Below are positions 24,516 through 32,521 of a stretch of DNA of 33,836 bases, piece by piece. The DNA is taken from assembly GCA_965371245.1 (NCBI GenBank), contig CBDUXT010000067.1, positions 1 through 33,836 on the forward strand, given 5' to 3'. The notes beneath the pieces were generated by a model. It did not search any database. It saw nothing but the letters and a program-made list of their open reading frames with translations, and was not told the origin of the DNA. Source of the stretch: CBDUXT01 sp965371245. Lineage in GTDB: Bacteria > Planctomycetota > Phycisphaerae > UBA1845. The stretch's first letter is position 1; each line of letters opens with the position of its first letter. Made by a program: the position numbers and the translations under genes.

Positions 24516-26333
24516 ATGAATCGCGTACTCTCCCGATTGTGGCTGTGGCTGTACTACCTGTTGCCGGCCAACCCGATCCTGGTCCGCGTGGTACACGGGG
24601 CATCGCGCCGAAGCCGCCATCTTCTTCTTCGCACCGGTTACCTCAGCGCCCTGTTGCTGGTGGTCATCATCTCTTTGCTGAGCTCGATGAGCGGACAGGG
24701 CGCCTCGCTCGGGGAGTTGGCCAAGAGCGCTTCCCAGACCTTCCGCCTGGCTTCGATGGCCCAGCTCGCGCTGATGTGTTTTCTCGCGCCGGTCTTCACG
24801 GCGTCCGCCATCACGCAGGAGCGTGATGCGCAAACCTTCAACATTCTTCTCTCCACGCCGCTCAGCAACGCGCAGATCGTCTTCGGGTCGTTGATGAGCC
24901 GACTGTACTTCGTCCTCATGCTCCTGCTCGCCGGTCTGCCGATTTTCCTGATGACGATGGTCTACGGCGGTGTCACCGCGTCCCAGGTGCTGGAGAGCTT
25001 CGCCCTATCCGGTGCGACGGCCATTCTTACCGGTGCCGTCGCGATCTTTGTGACCATGGCCGGCGTGGGGACCGGACGGACGATCTTCTCGTTCTATCTG
25101 GTGATCGTCATTTACCTACTGGCCGTCCACATGGCCGGGCTTTGGAGCGGCACCTGGGTCCTGGAATCCGCGGCCAACCTCGACGGGCGCAAGATGAGTT
25201 GGCTGACGCCATTCCACCCCTTCCTGTCCCTCCAGGTGGCGCTGAACCAAGTACACGCCCCGTCCTATGCTCGGCTTGGTGAGTACTCGTCGATTGTCCG
25301 CTATGCGCTCGCCTATCCGTCGGCGACGTACGTGGCCTGGACGACAACACTGGCGTTCCTTCTGACGACCTCGGCCATTGTGTTTGTCCGCCGTGGCGCC
25401 AAGGTCGGTGAATCGACGATCTTCACCCGGCTTCGAGATCGTTTCATCCGCATCGATCGGTCGGGCCTCACGCGCACGCCGCGAACAGTCTGGCGCAACC
25501 CGGTTGCCTGGGCGGAGGCCAAGACACGCGCCTCGGGCGGCGGTCTGTTGCGATCGGCGATCGTGGTGGCCGGCTTTGTCGGGCCGTTGATCGTGTTCTA
25601 TCGCTACACGAATGGGACGCTGTCGTCGGCTGTGACGGCCGGGTGGCTCTCCAGCCTGATCATGATTCAGTTCGCCCTTGCGCTGATCATCGCAACGAAC
25701 ACGGCCGCCACCTCCATCACCAAGGAGAAGGAATCCAAAACGATGGAGTTGCTCCTGACCACGCCGCTGACGAGCAAGTACATCTTGTGGGGCAAGCTGC
25801 GCGGACTGGTGAGTTTTGCCGTGCCGCTTTTGGTCGGTCCGGTGCTGGCACTTCTTTTGTTCGGTGTTCACGGTCTCATTCGCAGCGGCACACCCCCGGT
25901 TGTTGGTTTGGAGGTGGCGCTCGAGCTGGGGATCCTGCTGGTTATCTACACCTCGTTCGCCTGCGTGATCGGTCTGTGGCGGTCGTTGAACAGTCGGACG
26001 AATGTTTCCTCGGTGATGTACAGCGTGGGCATCCTGGTTCTGCTCTGCGGAGTCACCTCCTTGATCGGTTTTCAAATCGTGGATTCAACCGGCGAGGACT
26101 TCGGCGCGTTCCTCGCCCCGTTTGCCCCGTTCACCTCGATCCGGTATCTCGTCTGTCCACGCGACCTGTTCGCCACGCCGCGCGCGTTCTCCGAAGGGAT
26201 CGCCGGGGCAAGGACGGCCGCCGCCATCGGCAGCGTCATTGCGATGTCGATCTACGTGTTCATCGTGTGGCGCCTGTATGCCGGGCTGGTCCGGAGCTTC
26301 GATATGACGCTGCGGAAACAGTCGGCCATGTAG
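24516..26333 (+). CDS. ABC-2 type transporter permease, two-module
   Basis: Integral membrane subunit of the ABC exporter. The frame is open to ATG 24456, but ATG 24516 (MNRVLSRLWLWLYYLLPANPILVR) gives a normal N-terminus. It has about 605 residues, long for an ABC-2 permease, and appears to be two fused modules, each with a block of several helices. In each block a conserved-looking element precedes the helices: ITQERDAQTFNILLSTPLSNAQIVFGSLMSRL in the first (about nt 24811-24910) and ITKEKESKTMELLLTTPLTSKYILWGKLRGL in the second (about nt 25720-25810). This internal repeat supports a fused or duplicated permease in one chain. The gene starts 72 bp after the ATPase stop. Confidence 0.9.
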   Translation: MNRVLSRLWLWLYYLLPANPILVRVVHGASRRSRHLLLRTGYLSALLLVVIISLLSSMSGQGASLGELAKSASQTFRLASMAQLALMCFLAPVFTASAITQERDAQTFNILLSTPLSNAQIVFGSLMSRLYFVLMLLLAGLPIFLMTMVYGGVTASQVLESFALSGATAILTGAVAIFVTMAGVGTGRTIFSFYLVIVIYLLAVHMAGLWSGTWVLESAANLDGRKMSWLTPFHPFLSLQVALNQVHAPSYARLGEYSSIVRYALAYPSATYVAWTTTLAFLLTTSAIVFVRRGAKVGESTIFTRLRDRFIRIDRSGLTRTPRTVWRNPVAWAEAKTRASGGGLLRSAIVVAGFVGPLIVFYRYTNGTLSSAVTAGWLSSLIMIQFALALIIATNTAATSITKEKESKTMELLLTTPLTSKYILWGKLRGLVSFAVPLLVGPVLALLLFGVHGLIRSGTPPVVGLEVALELGILLVIYTSFACVIGLWRSLNSRTNVSSVMYSVGILVLLCGVTSLIGFQIVDSTGEDFGAFLAPFAPFTSIRYLVCPRDLFATPRAFSEGIAGARTAAAIGSVIAMSIYVFIVWRLYAGLVRSFDMTLRKQSAM

Positions 26334-26343
26334 CGCGCGCCGT

Positions 26344-26361
26344 GGGCAAGTCTGCTTGTTC
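26344..26361. repeat. Short hairpin repeat, GGGCAAG family (copy 2)
   Basis: Arms GGGCAAG and CTTGTTC surround a TCTG loop, lying 10 bp after the permease stop. It has G-T wobbles at two positions. It could also be a weak attenuator between the permease and sppA. Confidence 0.4.
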
Positions 26362-26448
26362 AAGCGTCGATAGGGCGATAGGGACAGGGGTCGCGAACAC
26401 ACGGGTACCGATCGTCGGTCGGCGTTGCCCGACAAGGAGATGACAAGG

Positions 26449-27456
26449 GTGCCTATGAGAGACTCTGTTCCACGGATGGGTTCGTTTGCTCGGCTACTGG
26501 TCGCCGTGAGTCTGCTCTCGTCCGGCTGCGCGCCGGCCAGCTTCTTGATCACGACCGTCAGCCCGCGCGGCGGATTGGTCGAGACCGAGCTGTCCCGCGA
26601 TTCACTGTTTGCGGCCGACAAGATCGTCCTCATCGACGCCAGTGGCGTCTTGAGCAACGCGCGCGAGGGGCAACTTCTGGGCGTGGGGGAACATCCCGTC
26701 AGCCTGCTCGTCGAGCAGCTCGACAAGGCGCGCCGCGACCGGCGCGTGCGAGGCGTGATTCTGCGGATCAACTCACCGGGCGGCACGGTGGTCGCCTCCG
26801 AGTTGATGCATGACGAAATCATGCACTTTCGCAAGAGCGGCAAACCCGTGGTGGCGGTGATGATGGACGTGGCCGCCAGCGGCGGCTATTACATCGCCTG
26901 CGCCTGTGACGAGATTGTGGCACAGGCTTCGACCATTACCGGCAGCATCGGCGTTGTGATGCAACTCCTCGACGTCAGCGGCACGATGCAGATGATCGGC
27001 GTGAAGGGAAACGCGATCATTTCCGGCGTCCATAAGGACACCGGCTCACCCTTCCGCGCCATGCGGGCGGAGGAACGCGAATTGTTTCAACACATCGTCG
27101 ATGAAATGTATGGTCGCTTCGTCGATGTCGTGACCCAGGGGCGACCCACGCTTGACGAGGCCGCCGTGCGCCGCCTGGCGGACGGGCGGGTCTACACGGC
27201 GAGTCAGGCGCTGGAGGCCGGACTGATCGACCGAATCGCAACCATGCGGGAGGCGGTGGCGGGAATCAAGCAGCGGGTCGGATCAAAGAGCGCCCGTCTG
27301 GTGACCTATCATCGTTCGTACGACGAACGGCCCAACTTCTATGCGTCGTCGCCGCCCGCCGCGCCGCAAGCACTCAGCCTGCTATCGATCCACCTGCAGG
27401 CGCCCTGGGGCGCCGGAACCCCCAAGTTCATGTACCTCTGGCGACCAGGCCTCTAA
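26449..27456 (+). CDS. sppA: Signal peptide peptidase SppA-like serine protease, lipoprotein
   Basis: Membrane-anchored Ser-Lys protease of the S49 family, which degrades cleaved signal peptides and other membrane peptides. The frame opens at TTG 26425, but the Shine-Dalgarno AAGGAG is at 26434-26439. GTG 26449 lies 9 nt after it, while ATG 26455 is the first ATG beyond it, so the real start is one of these two. A lipobox-like LLSSGC lies about 20 residues in. The catalytic features are present: NSPGGTV (oxyanion region), ASGGYY with the Ser nucleophile, TGSIGVV, and a Lys in SGVHKDTGSPFR. It is of the short SppA kind with one protease domain. The C-terminal 60 residues (NFYASSPPAAPQ onward) are poorly conserved. 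It follows the ABC exporter genes by about 115 bp and may be part of that operon. Confidence 0.9.
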   Translation: MPMRDSVPRMGSFARLLVAVSLLSSGCAPASFLITTVSPRGGLVETELSRDSLFAADKIVLIDASGVLSNAREGQLLGVGEHPVSLLVEQLDKARRDRRVRGVILRINSPGGTVVASELMHDEIMHFRKSGKPVVAVMMDVAASGGYYIACACDEIVAQASTITGSIGVVMQLLDVSGTMQMIGVKGNAIISGVHKDTGSPFRAMRAEERELFQHIVDEMYGRFVDVVTQGRPTLDEAAVRRLADGRVYTASQALEAGLIDRIATMREAVAGIKQRVGSKSARLVTYHRSYDERPNFYASSPPAAPQALSLLSIHLQAPWGAGTPKFMYLWRPGL

Positions 27457-27575
27457 GAGCGTGCCTATCACCGCGTTTCATTAGCCGTACGACTATTCAG
27501 GCGTTCCGGCGGGGCTGTGCCGATCATGGATGGATGGAATAGGAATGGCAGCCATGAGAACATGGAGGTTGGGCC

Positions 27576-27810
27576 ATGCCCGTTGCCCCCGCGCCACCCC
27601 TTCGGCTGCGGGCGGGCCATCGGAAGCGGCTGGAGGCCGTGATCCGGAAGCGTACGTCGCCACGGCGAGACGTACAGCGTGCCCGCATCATCCTGTGCCG
27701 TGCCAATGGTGTCGCTCATCGCCAGACCAAACGCGAACTCCACACCAGCGTCGATACCACCCTCCGCCGGCGTAGTCGTTACGAGGAAGAGAGCCTCGAT
27801 GGGATTGTCG
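27576..27810 (+). pseudogene. IS630-family transposase remnant (N-terminal part)
   Basis: The peptide RLRAGHRKRLEAVIRKRTSPRRDVQRARIILCRANGV followed by RELHTSVDTTLRRRSRYEEESLDGI matches the helix-turn-helix N-terminus of IS630-type transposases, which run RR-x-RARIIL-xAxG, then a second HTH and RF-xEGGLDGL. It is cut after about 76 residues; no DDE catalytic domain, no terminal inverted repeats and no TA duplication are visible. A reading frame continues to 27848, but its last part is unlike the family. Diverged residues in the second helix (e.g. KRELHTSVDTTL) indicate decay. A glutamine synthetase remnant starts next to it in the opposite direction. Confidence 0.7.
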
Positions 27811-27816
27811 AGTCCA

Positions 27817-28090
27817 TCAGCCGACAGTCACTTCGTGGTGGAACATGATCTCCTCGCGTTTCACGATGGCGCCCAGTGCTTCCGGGCAACGGTCGGCCAT
27901 CATGTATTTGGCTTCGATGAACTTGCCGTGGCAGCCCTCGCCGAGAACCTCGGCCGCCAGTCGGCTGATCTTGAACAACCGAATCGCGTCGTGGATGTTG
28001 TCGGGCAGGAAGCGCGTGCGGGCACGTTTGCCCTCGGCGTCGGACGGGTCGGGCAGCCCCCCCACCAGCCCGGTCCATAGAAGCGTGAAC
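27817..28090 (-). pseudogene. Glutamine synthetase-like C-terminal remnant
   Basis: A frame of about 90 residues shows likeness to the end of a glutamine synthetase-family protein: LPDNIHDAIRLFKISRLAAEVLGE, then GKFIEAKYMMADRCPEALGAIVKREEIMFHHEVT. In such proteins I expect a little more sequence after HHEVT; here it stops after two residues (VG), beside the IS630 remnant. No catalytic N-terminal domain is present upstream: the frame breaks at a GGGCAAG-type hairpin near 28099. This is therefore a truncated, non-functional gene; whether the IS insertion caused the truncation is inference. Confidence 0.55.
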
Positions 28091-28098
28091 AAAAGCAC

Positions 28099-28118
28099 GG
28101 GCAAGCTCTCGCTTGCCC
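28099..28118 (-). terminator. Hairpin downstream of ALDH gene, GGGCAAG family (copy 3)
   Basis: Perfect 8-bp stem GGGCAAGC / GCTTGCCC with a GAGA loop on the minus strand, followed by GTGC and then TTTTGTT. It lies about 43 bp past the ALDH stop at 28161 on the same strand, so it can act as a factor-independent terminator. It also belongs to the GGGCAAG hairpin set at 6945 and 26344. Confidence 0.5.
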
Positions 28119-28160
28119 CGCGCACCCGCCGTGGCTGCGACCAAAGAAACGCGAAGTGCT

Positions 28161-29603
28161 CTACGGTCGCACTTTGGCCAGCCGTTCCTCGGGAACCTGG
28201 AACGCTCGGGCGCGGAAGAGGAAGTCGACGATGTTGCCCTCGTGCGGCTGGAGCCAGTCCAGCTTGATGGTGGGGATGGCGCCGATGTTGAGCCGGTCGA
28301 TGTGCCTCGCGTCCATGAGCGCCCGCTCGAACTCGGGCTCAGCGGTGATGGCCGAGCAGACCAGGGTTGGCCCGATCGACTGGATCATCTCTTCCTGCGG
28401 ACACTCAACGACGCTCACAAAGGGGAACATGTATTCCTTGGCGGCGATGGCGCGGTCGGGCGAATCGCAGTGGACCACCGTTGGCCTAAGATAGGCGCAG
28501 CGCTCCTTCTCGACCAGGCGCGAGCCGAACCTGGCCGTCATGTCTTCGACGCCGTCCTCGGCGACCTCCGCGTCGATCTGCTTGGAGATGGTGGGCGCCA
28601 TGCCGGCGACGGTAAACGCGGCCAGCGCGGCTTCGGGGTCGTCGGGTTCTTTCACTTCGATCGGGCCGATCTTTTCCGCGACGGCCTGGGCGATCTCGCG
28701 CGTGTGGCGCGATGCCCAGATACCCGAGCAGTTGATGCAGCCGCGACCGCTGTTGAGGTAGACGCTGTCGGCCATCAGGTCGAGGTATTTCTCCCAGTCA
28801 TCGACGCAGTCGTCGCCGAGAAGAATCTTCGAAAAGCCGGGGCCATGGACCTGGACGGCCGGGTTTCCGCGATACATCTCGACGACCGGCGCGCCGCCGA
28901 AGATCATCGTTCTGTCGCAGTGGCTGACGACTGCCGCACCCATGTCACCGCCGCCGGGATAGATGGCGATGGCCTCTTTCGGCACGCCGGCCTCGGTGAA
29001 CGCGGCCGCCATGCGATAGGGGGTCCACGGTTCCTGCGGGCCAGGCTTGAGGATCAACCCGATCTGCATGGGGATGACCGGAAGCCAGAGCGTATGCACG
29101 CCGGGCGAGTTGGAGGGCAGCACCATGCCCAGCGCCGACGTTTGCACCTGGTAGCTGACGGTGACGCCGCGCTTCTCCACGCCATAGCCGCGCGTCAGGA
29201 TGTCGAGGTCGAGCCCACGGGTCAAGGAGTCGAGAATCTTGTCCATGTTCTGAAGGACGAACTCGTTCTTGGTCATGTTCGCCAGGCACATGTGTTCGGG
29301 CAGGCCGGTGGTGGCCGACTGTTGACGAGCGAAGTCTTGCGGTGACTGCTCCGCGTCACCCATGGGGAGCGTGTCGTTGGCAAAGAGCGCTCCCGCCTTG
29401 GTGAGCATGGCCACCAGTTCGCGCGCGGGGATGTCGCGAAGCACGTCGCGGGCGCGCTTGGCGAAGCGCATGTCGCGGGCCATCAACCCGGGGTTGGCCT
29501 GGCTGACCGTCGCCAGCGGCTCGCCGGTGACAAAATGAACGACCTCGTCCAGCTCCAGGCTTTCGTAGGGCGTGCCCCATCGAAGGATCGGGATGTTTAG
29601 CAC
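28161..29603 (-). CDS. Aldehyde dehydrogenase family protein, acyl-CoA-reductase-like
   Basis: NAD(P)-dependent enzyme of 480 residues in the ALDH superfamily. The coenzyme region, GMVLPSNSPGVHTLWLP and ILKPGPQEPWTPYRMAAAFTEAGVP, is recognisable. The catalytic Cys is in NSGRGCINCSG (about residue 287). The general-base Glu of hydrolytic ALDHs (LELGGK) is absent: the site reads VQVHGPGFSK (about 249-257). This loss is typical of CoA-acylating or acyl-reducing members. The frame is open to 29795, but GTG 29603 has GGAG 8 nt upstream, and the longer N-terminus runs through repeat sequence (PLPDGRGSD), so 29603 is the start. It follows a LuxE/PaaK-like ligase, consistent with a carboxylate-activating then reducing pair. 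The substrate is unknown. Confidence 0.85.
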   Translation of the reverse strand: MLNIPILRWGTPYESLELDEVVHFVTGEPLATVSQANPGLMARDMRFAKRARDVLRDIPARELVAMLTKAGALFANDTLPMGDAEQSPQDFARQQSATTGLPEHMCLANMTKNEFVLQNMDKILDSLTRGLDLDILTRGYGVEKRGVTVSYQVQTSALGMVLPSNSPGVHTLWLPVIPMQIGLILKPGPQEPWTPYRMAAAFTEAGVPKEAIAIYPGGGDMGAAVVSHCDRTMIFGGAPVVEMYRGNPAVQVHGPGFSKILLGDDCVDDWEKYLDLMADSVYLNSGRGCINCSGIWASRHTREIAQAVAEKIGPIEVKEPDDPEAALAAFTVAGMAPTISKQIDAEVAEDGVEDMTARFGSRLVEKERCAYLRPTVVHCDSPDRAIAAKEYMFPFVSVVECPQEEMIQSIGPTLVCSAITAEPEFERALMDARHIDRLNIGAIPTIKLDWLQPHEGNIVDFLFRARAFQVPEERLAKVRP

Positions 29604-29630
29604 GTTGGTGTCTCCAGTAGTCGATGCTTT

Positions 29631-29657
29631 ATCCGAGCCGCGCCCGTCAGGAAGCGG
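29631..29657 (+). repeat. Single REP-like unit, CCGAGCCGC family
   Basis: The segment ATCCGAGCCGCGCCCGTCAG followed by GAAGCGG matches the arms of the inverted pair at 11404-11489. It lies in the leader of the ALDH gene. Confidence 0.55.
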
Positions 29658-29700
29658 ATGTCCGTGACAAGACGGACTCGCATGCGTCCACACGCTTGCG

Positions 29701-29789
29701 GGTTGGGTGGCCCATGGCTTTAGCCGTGGGGGACGCGAATCCGGTGAGCATTCGAGTCCCCCACCTCTGAAGAGGTGGGCCACCCACCG
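29701..29789. repeat. REPIN-like inverted repeat, GGGTGGCCCA family
   Basis: Two REP units in opposite orientation. Left: stem CCCATGGC / GCCGTGGG (29711-29730, TTTA loop). Right: perfect stem CCCACCTC / GAGGTGGG (29760-29779, TGAA loop). The flanks GGGTGGCCCA and TGGGCCACCC make the outer arms, so left and right are also reverse complements of each other over about 33 bases with a spacer of about 20. It lies between the ligase and ALDH genes, with the single CCGAGCCGC unit at 29631 beside it. Confidence 0.7.
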
Positions 29790-29822
29790 AGCCAAGCCCG
29801 CCGATTCAACGTTGTCCTTACA

Positions 29823-30926
29823 TTAGTACACGCCGACGGTGGTCTGGGAGGCGAGCCGACTGAACGGCCGCACGCCGCTGACGCCGTCCCAGGGATAGGC
29901 TTCGTACGAACGCTCACGCTCGCCCTCGTCTCGCTCCAGGAAGCCGGGGACGAAGAATTCCTTGGTCAGTGTCGTGAGTTTGACACGCCCCGTCTCGCCG
30001 TAATCGACGACCCGATTCGCGTCGTCCGGATCGACCACCTCGACGACGGCCCGCGGCTGCGGGGCGAAGTAGGTGATCTTGTATCCGTCCTCTTTGGTCA
30101 CCGGCTTCGAGCAGGCCAAGCCCATCAGCGTGTTGCCGTAGGTGGGCGTGATGTATACGCCGTCGAGCAGCTCCTCGACCGCGAAGCGCGTCCACTGCGG
30201 GGTGAACTCCGTGCCGCCGGAGAAGATGCCGGTGATGCCCGACTCTTTGATGCTGCTTCCCTTTTTCTCGAGCCCCTCGGCCAGCGCTTCGAGCATCTTG
30301 GGCGTGGTGAACAAACCCTTGATGTCGTGGTTGGCGCTGAGCACCGTGATCGCCTGATCGACCACGTGCTCCTTGTACGCCTCGAGGTGCTCCATCCACC
30401 CCTTCTTGATGAGCTTGACCACCCATCGCGGGTCGAGGTCCACGCAGAAGCAGATACCGCCACGAAACTGGCACAGGTGCTCGACGGCCAGCCGCAGGCG
30501 TCTCGGACCCGTCGGCCCGAGCATCAGCCAGTTGGAGCCGCGGGGAAAGTGTTCGTCCGGAAGGGTCTCGCTGAACAGCTCATAGTCGATGCGGAAGTCG
30601 TCGATCACCACGCGGCTCTTGGGGATGCCGGTGGTTCCGCCGGTTTCGAAGACGTAGGTCGGCTTGCCGAGGTAGGGCTTGGGAATCCAGCGGTCAAGCG
30701 GGCCGCCGCGGAGCCAGTCGTCCTCGAACAGTGGGAATCGCTTGAGGTCTTCGAAAGACTGGATCTCTTTGCACGGATCCCAACTCAGCTTCGAGGCATA
30801 GTCCAGCCAGAAGGGGCAGCCCGTGTCCGGGGTGAAGTGCCATTTGACGATCTCGCGTACGCGGGCATCGAGCGCCTCGCGAGCGCTATCCACCTTGGCG
30901 GTGATGTCGGCCGTGGCGGTGTCCAT
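29823..30926 (-). CDS. AMP-forming carboxylate ligase, LuxE/PaaK-like
   Basis: Adenylate-forming enzyme of 367 residues. The adenylate motif FETGGTTGIPKSR is at about residue 92 (consensus TSGTTGxPK), with IFSGGTEFTPQW and YITPTYGNTLMG (the YGxTE-type motif) later, and DYGETGRVKL near the end. Its size resembles LuxE acyl-protein synthetase or a shortened phenylacetate-CoA ligase; a normal C-terminal cap domain with its Lys is not obvious. The GTG at 30932 opens the frame, but ATG 30926 has AGGAG 7 nt upstream and is the likely start. It activates a carboxylic acid to an acyl adenylate, then probably to a thioester for the downstream ALDH. The genomic context next to HGD and HPPD suggests an aromatic or tyrosine-derived acid, which is inference. 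Confidence 0.8.
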   Translation of the reverse strand: MDTATADITAKVDSAREALDARVREIVKWHFTPDTGCPFWLDYASKLSWDPCKEIQSFEDLKRFPLFEDDWLRGGPLDRWIPKPYLGKPTYVFETGGTTGIPKSRVVIDDFRIDYELFSETLPDEHFPRGSNWLMLGPTGPRRLRLAVEHLCQFRGGICFCVDLDPRWVVKLIKKGWMEHLEAYKEHVVDQAITVLSANHDIKGLFTTPKMLEALAEGLEKKGSSIKESGITGIFSGGTEFTPQWTRFAVEELLDGVYITPTYGNTLMGLACSKPVTKEDGYKITYFAPQPRAVVEVVDPDDANRVVDYGETGRVKLTTLTKEFFVPGFLERDEGERERSYEAYPWDGVSGVRPFSRLASQTTVGVY

Positions 30927-31223
30927 GCTCACGCTCCTCGCATTCGATCAGGATGGGTCTACCCGGGGACAGTTCGTAACGCCCCGGCCTCCTCGACAAA
31001 ACCAGGGCCACGCAGGATACCGCAGGCGCGGGTTGCGGGCAACCGGAACGCCGGCTCACGCAGCGGCGGGGTGCATGACCGAATCGGCATTGAGCAGTTT
31101 TCAGAGCACCGGGCGCAAGCCCGGTGACACGCTAACGCTGCGGTCCGCAGGCTGGCGCCGGCGGCTCTGACTCGGCGTACCCGTCTCGCAGGAAATGTCA
31201 CGCAACCGCGCGATGCGCCGCCC
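30927..31223. other. Intergenic region between HGD and ligase genes
   Basis: About 300 bp containing a dispersed structured repeat (31068-31128), so HGD and the ligase may be separate transcripts. No other feature was recognised. Confidence 0.5.
31068..31128. repeat. Dispersed repeat with GNRA-loop hairpin (copy 1)
   Basis: About 60 bp shared with 33773-33830: GGGTGC, TGACCGAATCGGC, GCAGTTTTCAGAGCAC and a hairpin. The hairpin here is a perfect 8-bp stem CACCGGGC / GCCCGGTG with a GCAA loop (31107-31126). Confidence 0.75.
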
Positions 31224-32441
31224 CTACTTGCTCGTCTCCATCGCCTCGTTTTCGCGCTTGACCCAGGTGTAGTTGTAGTCCTTGTCCTCGACCGAGCAGC
31301 CCATGTCGGTCATCAGGAGCGGCTTGAACGTGTCGCACATGACGGCCAGCTCGCTCGTGCGGTCCACGCCGACGCTTCTCTCGTAGGTGCCCGGGTGCGG
31401 GCCGTGGGGCACGCCCATCGGGTGGAGGCTGATCGACTGTTGCTCGATGCCCTTGCGCGAGGTGAAGTTTCCCTCGACGTAGTAGAGGATTTCGTCGCAG
31501 TCCACGCTGGCGTGACCGTAGGGGCACGGAATGGCCCTGTGCCCGTTGCGGTCGTAGTAGTCCACCTTCCGCGGCACGAACGAGCAGATGATAAAGCCGC
31601 GCCCGGCGAAGGTGATGTGGGCCGTTGGCGGCAGATGGATCGCGCCTGTCCGGGGCTGATAGTCGTGAATGTTGAAGGCCACCGGATAGGCGTAGCCGTC
31701 CCAGCCGACGACGTCCCAGGGAAAATGCTTGTAGTCGTGAACGCTGAGTCGGTTGGCGTACTTGACGATGTGACGAAACGGACCCTCGCCGTGTTTGGCC
31801 TTGTCGTAGCCGAGAAGCTCTTCCGGGATGCGAAAATCGCGATGGCAATAGGGGGCGTCCATCGTGATCTGCCCGGCCTCGTTGCGGAACTGTTTGGGGA
31901 CGTCGATGTAGGTGGCCGACTCCATCACCAGGAAGGTGCCCTTGTCGCCCTCCGGGTGTAGCCGATAGGGCGTGCCCTTGGGGATGATGACGTAGTCGTG
32001 TTTTCGGAATGCGAGCATGCCGTAGACGCTTTCGAGCACTCCGCCGCCGTCGTACGCGAACCAGCATTCGTCGCCCTCGCCGTTGGAGAACCAGGCGGGA
32101 CCGGCTGCCTGCGCCGTCTTGACGATGCCCACGCGAATGTCGTCGTTCATCAATACCGTTCGCCGACCGGTGAGGAAGTTGCCCTGGTGTTCAAAGTTTT
32201 GAGTGCGGATGTGCCGGCGGTGCAGGAGCTGTTCGCTGATCGGCTCGATCGGGCAGAAGCCGGGAAGTTCCATGGCCTGGACGGTGAACTCGTCGGTCGG
32301 CGGCGTCCGGTAGTAGAGAATGCTATAGGTGCTGTCGAACCCGACGCGCGTCATGCACTGCTCCATGAGCAGCTTGCCGTCTGCGTGATGGGTCACGTGA
32401 TGCTTGGGCGGCACGTGGCCGAGTCGATGATAGTGGATCAT
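31224..32441 (-). CDS. hmgA: Homogentisate 1,2-dioxygenase
   Basis: Cupin-fold iron dioxygenase of tyrosine catabolism: it opens homogentisate to maleylacetoacetate. It has 405 residues, within the family range. The FNIHDYQPRTGAIHLPPTAHITFAGRGFIICSFVPRK stretch is a hallmark, and HPMGVPHGPHPGTYERS (about residues 335-352) holds the His and Glu iron ligands of this family, followed by TSELAVMCDTFKPLLMTD with further conserved positions. ATG 32441 (MIHYHRLG) has GGAG about 10 nt upstream. HPPD, which makes its substrate, lies 80 bp upstream on the same strand. The later pathway enzymes, maleylacetoacetate isomerase and fumarylacetoacetase, are not in the window. Confidence 0.93.
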   Translation of the reverse strand: MIHYHRLGHVPPKHHVTHHADGKLLMEQCMTRVGFDSTYSILYYRTPPTDEFTVQAMELPGFCPIEPISEQLLHRRHIRTQNFEHQGNFLTGRRTVLMNDDIRVGIVKTAQAAGPAWFSNGEGDECWFAYDGGGVLESVYGMLAFRKHDYVIIPKGTPYRLHPEGDKGTFLVMESATYIDVPKQFRNEAGQITMDAPYCHRDFRIPEELLGYDKAKHGEGPFRHIVKYANRLSVHDYKHFPWDVVGWDGYAYPVAFNIHDYQPRTGAIHLPPTAHITFAGRGFIICSFVPRKVDYYDRNGHRAIPCPYGHASVDCDEILYYVEGNFTSRKGIEQQSISLHPMGVPHGPHPGTYERSVGVDRTSELAVMCDTFKPLLMTDMGCSVEDKDYNYTWVKRENEAMETSK

Positions 32442-32521
32442 GGTACACGGGCTCCGTGATGGTTAGGGCGTACGTGCCTCATGCGCCGGCGCAATGGGCC
32501 GCCCGCGCGGGCTCGGCTTCG

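Noticed and set aside
28113..29345. 410-residue open frame antisense to the ALDH gene
   Set aside because: Lies wholly over a certain ALDH coding region; no domain is seen.
29604..29795. N-terminal extension of ALDH to 29795
   Set aside because: The region is repeat sequence (PLPDGRGSD peptide) and a GTG at 29603 has a proper Shine-Dalgarno.
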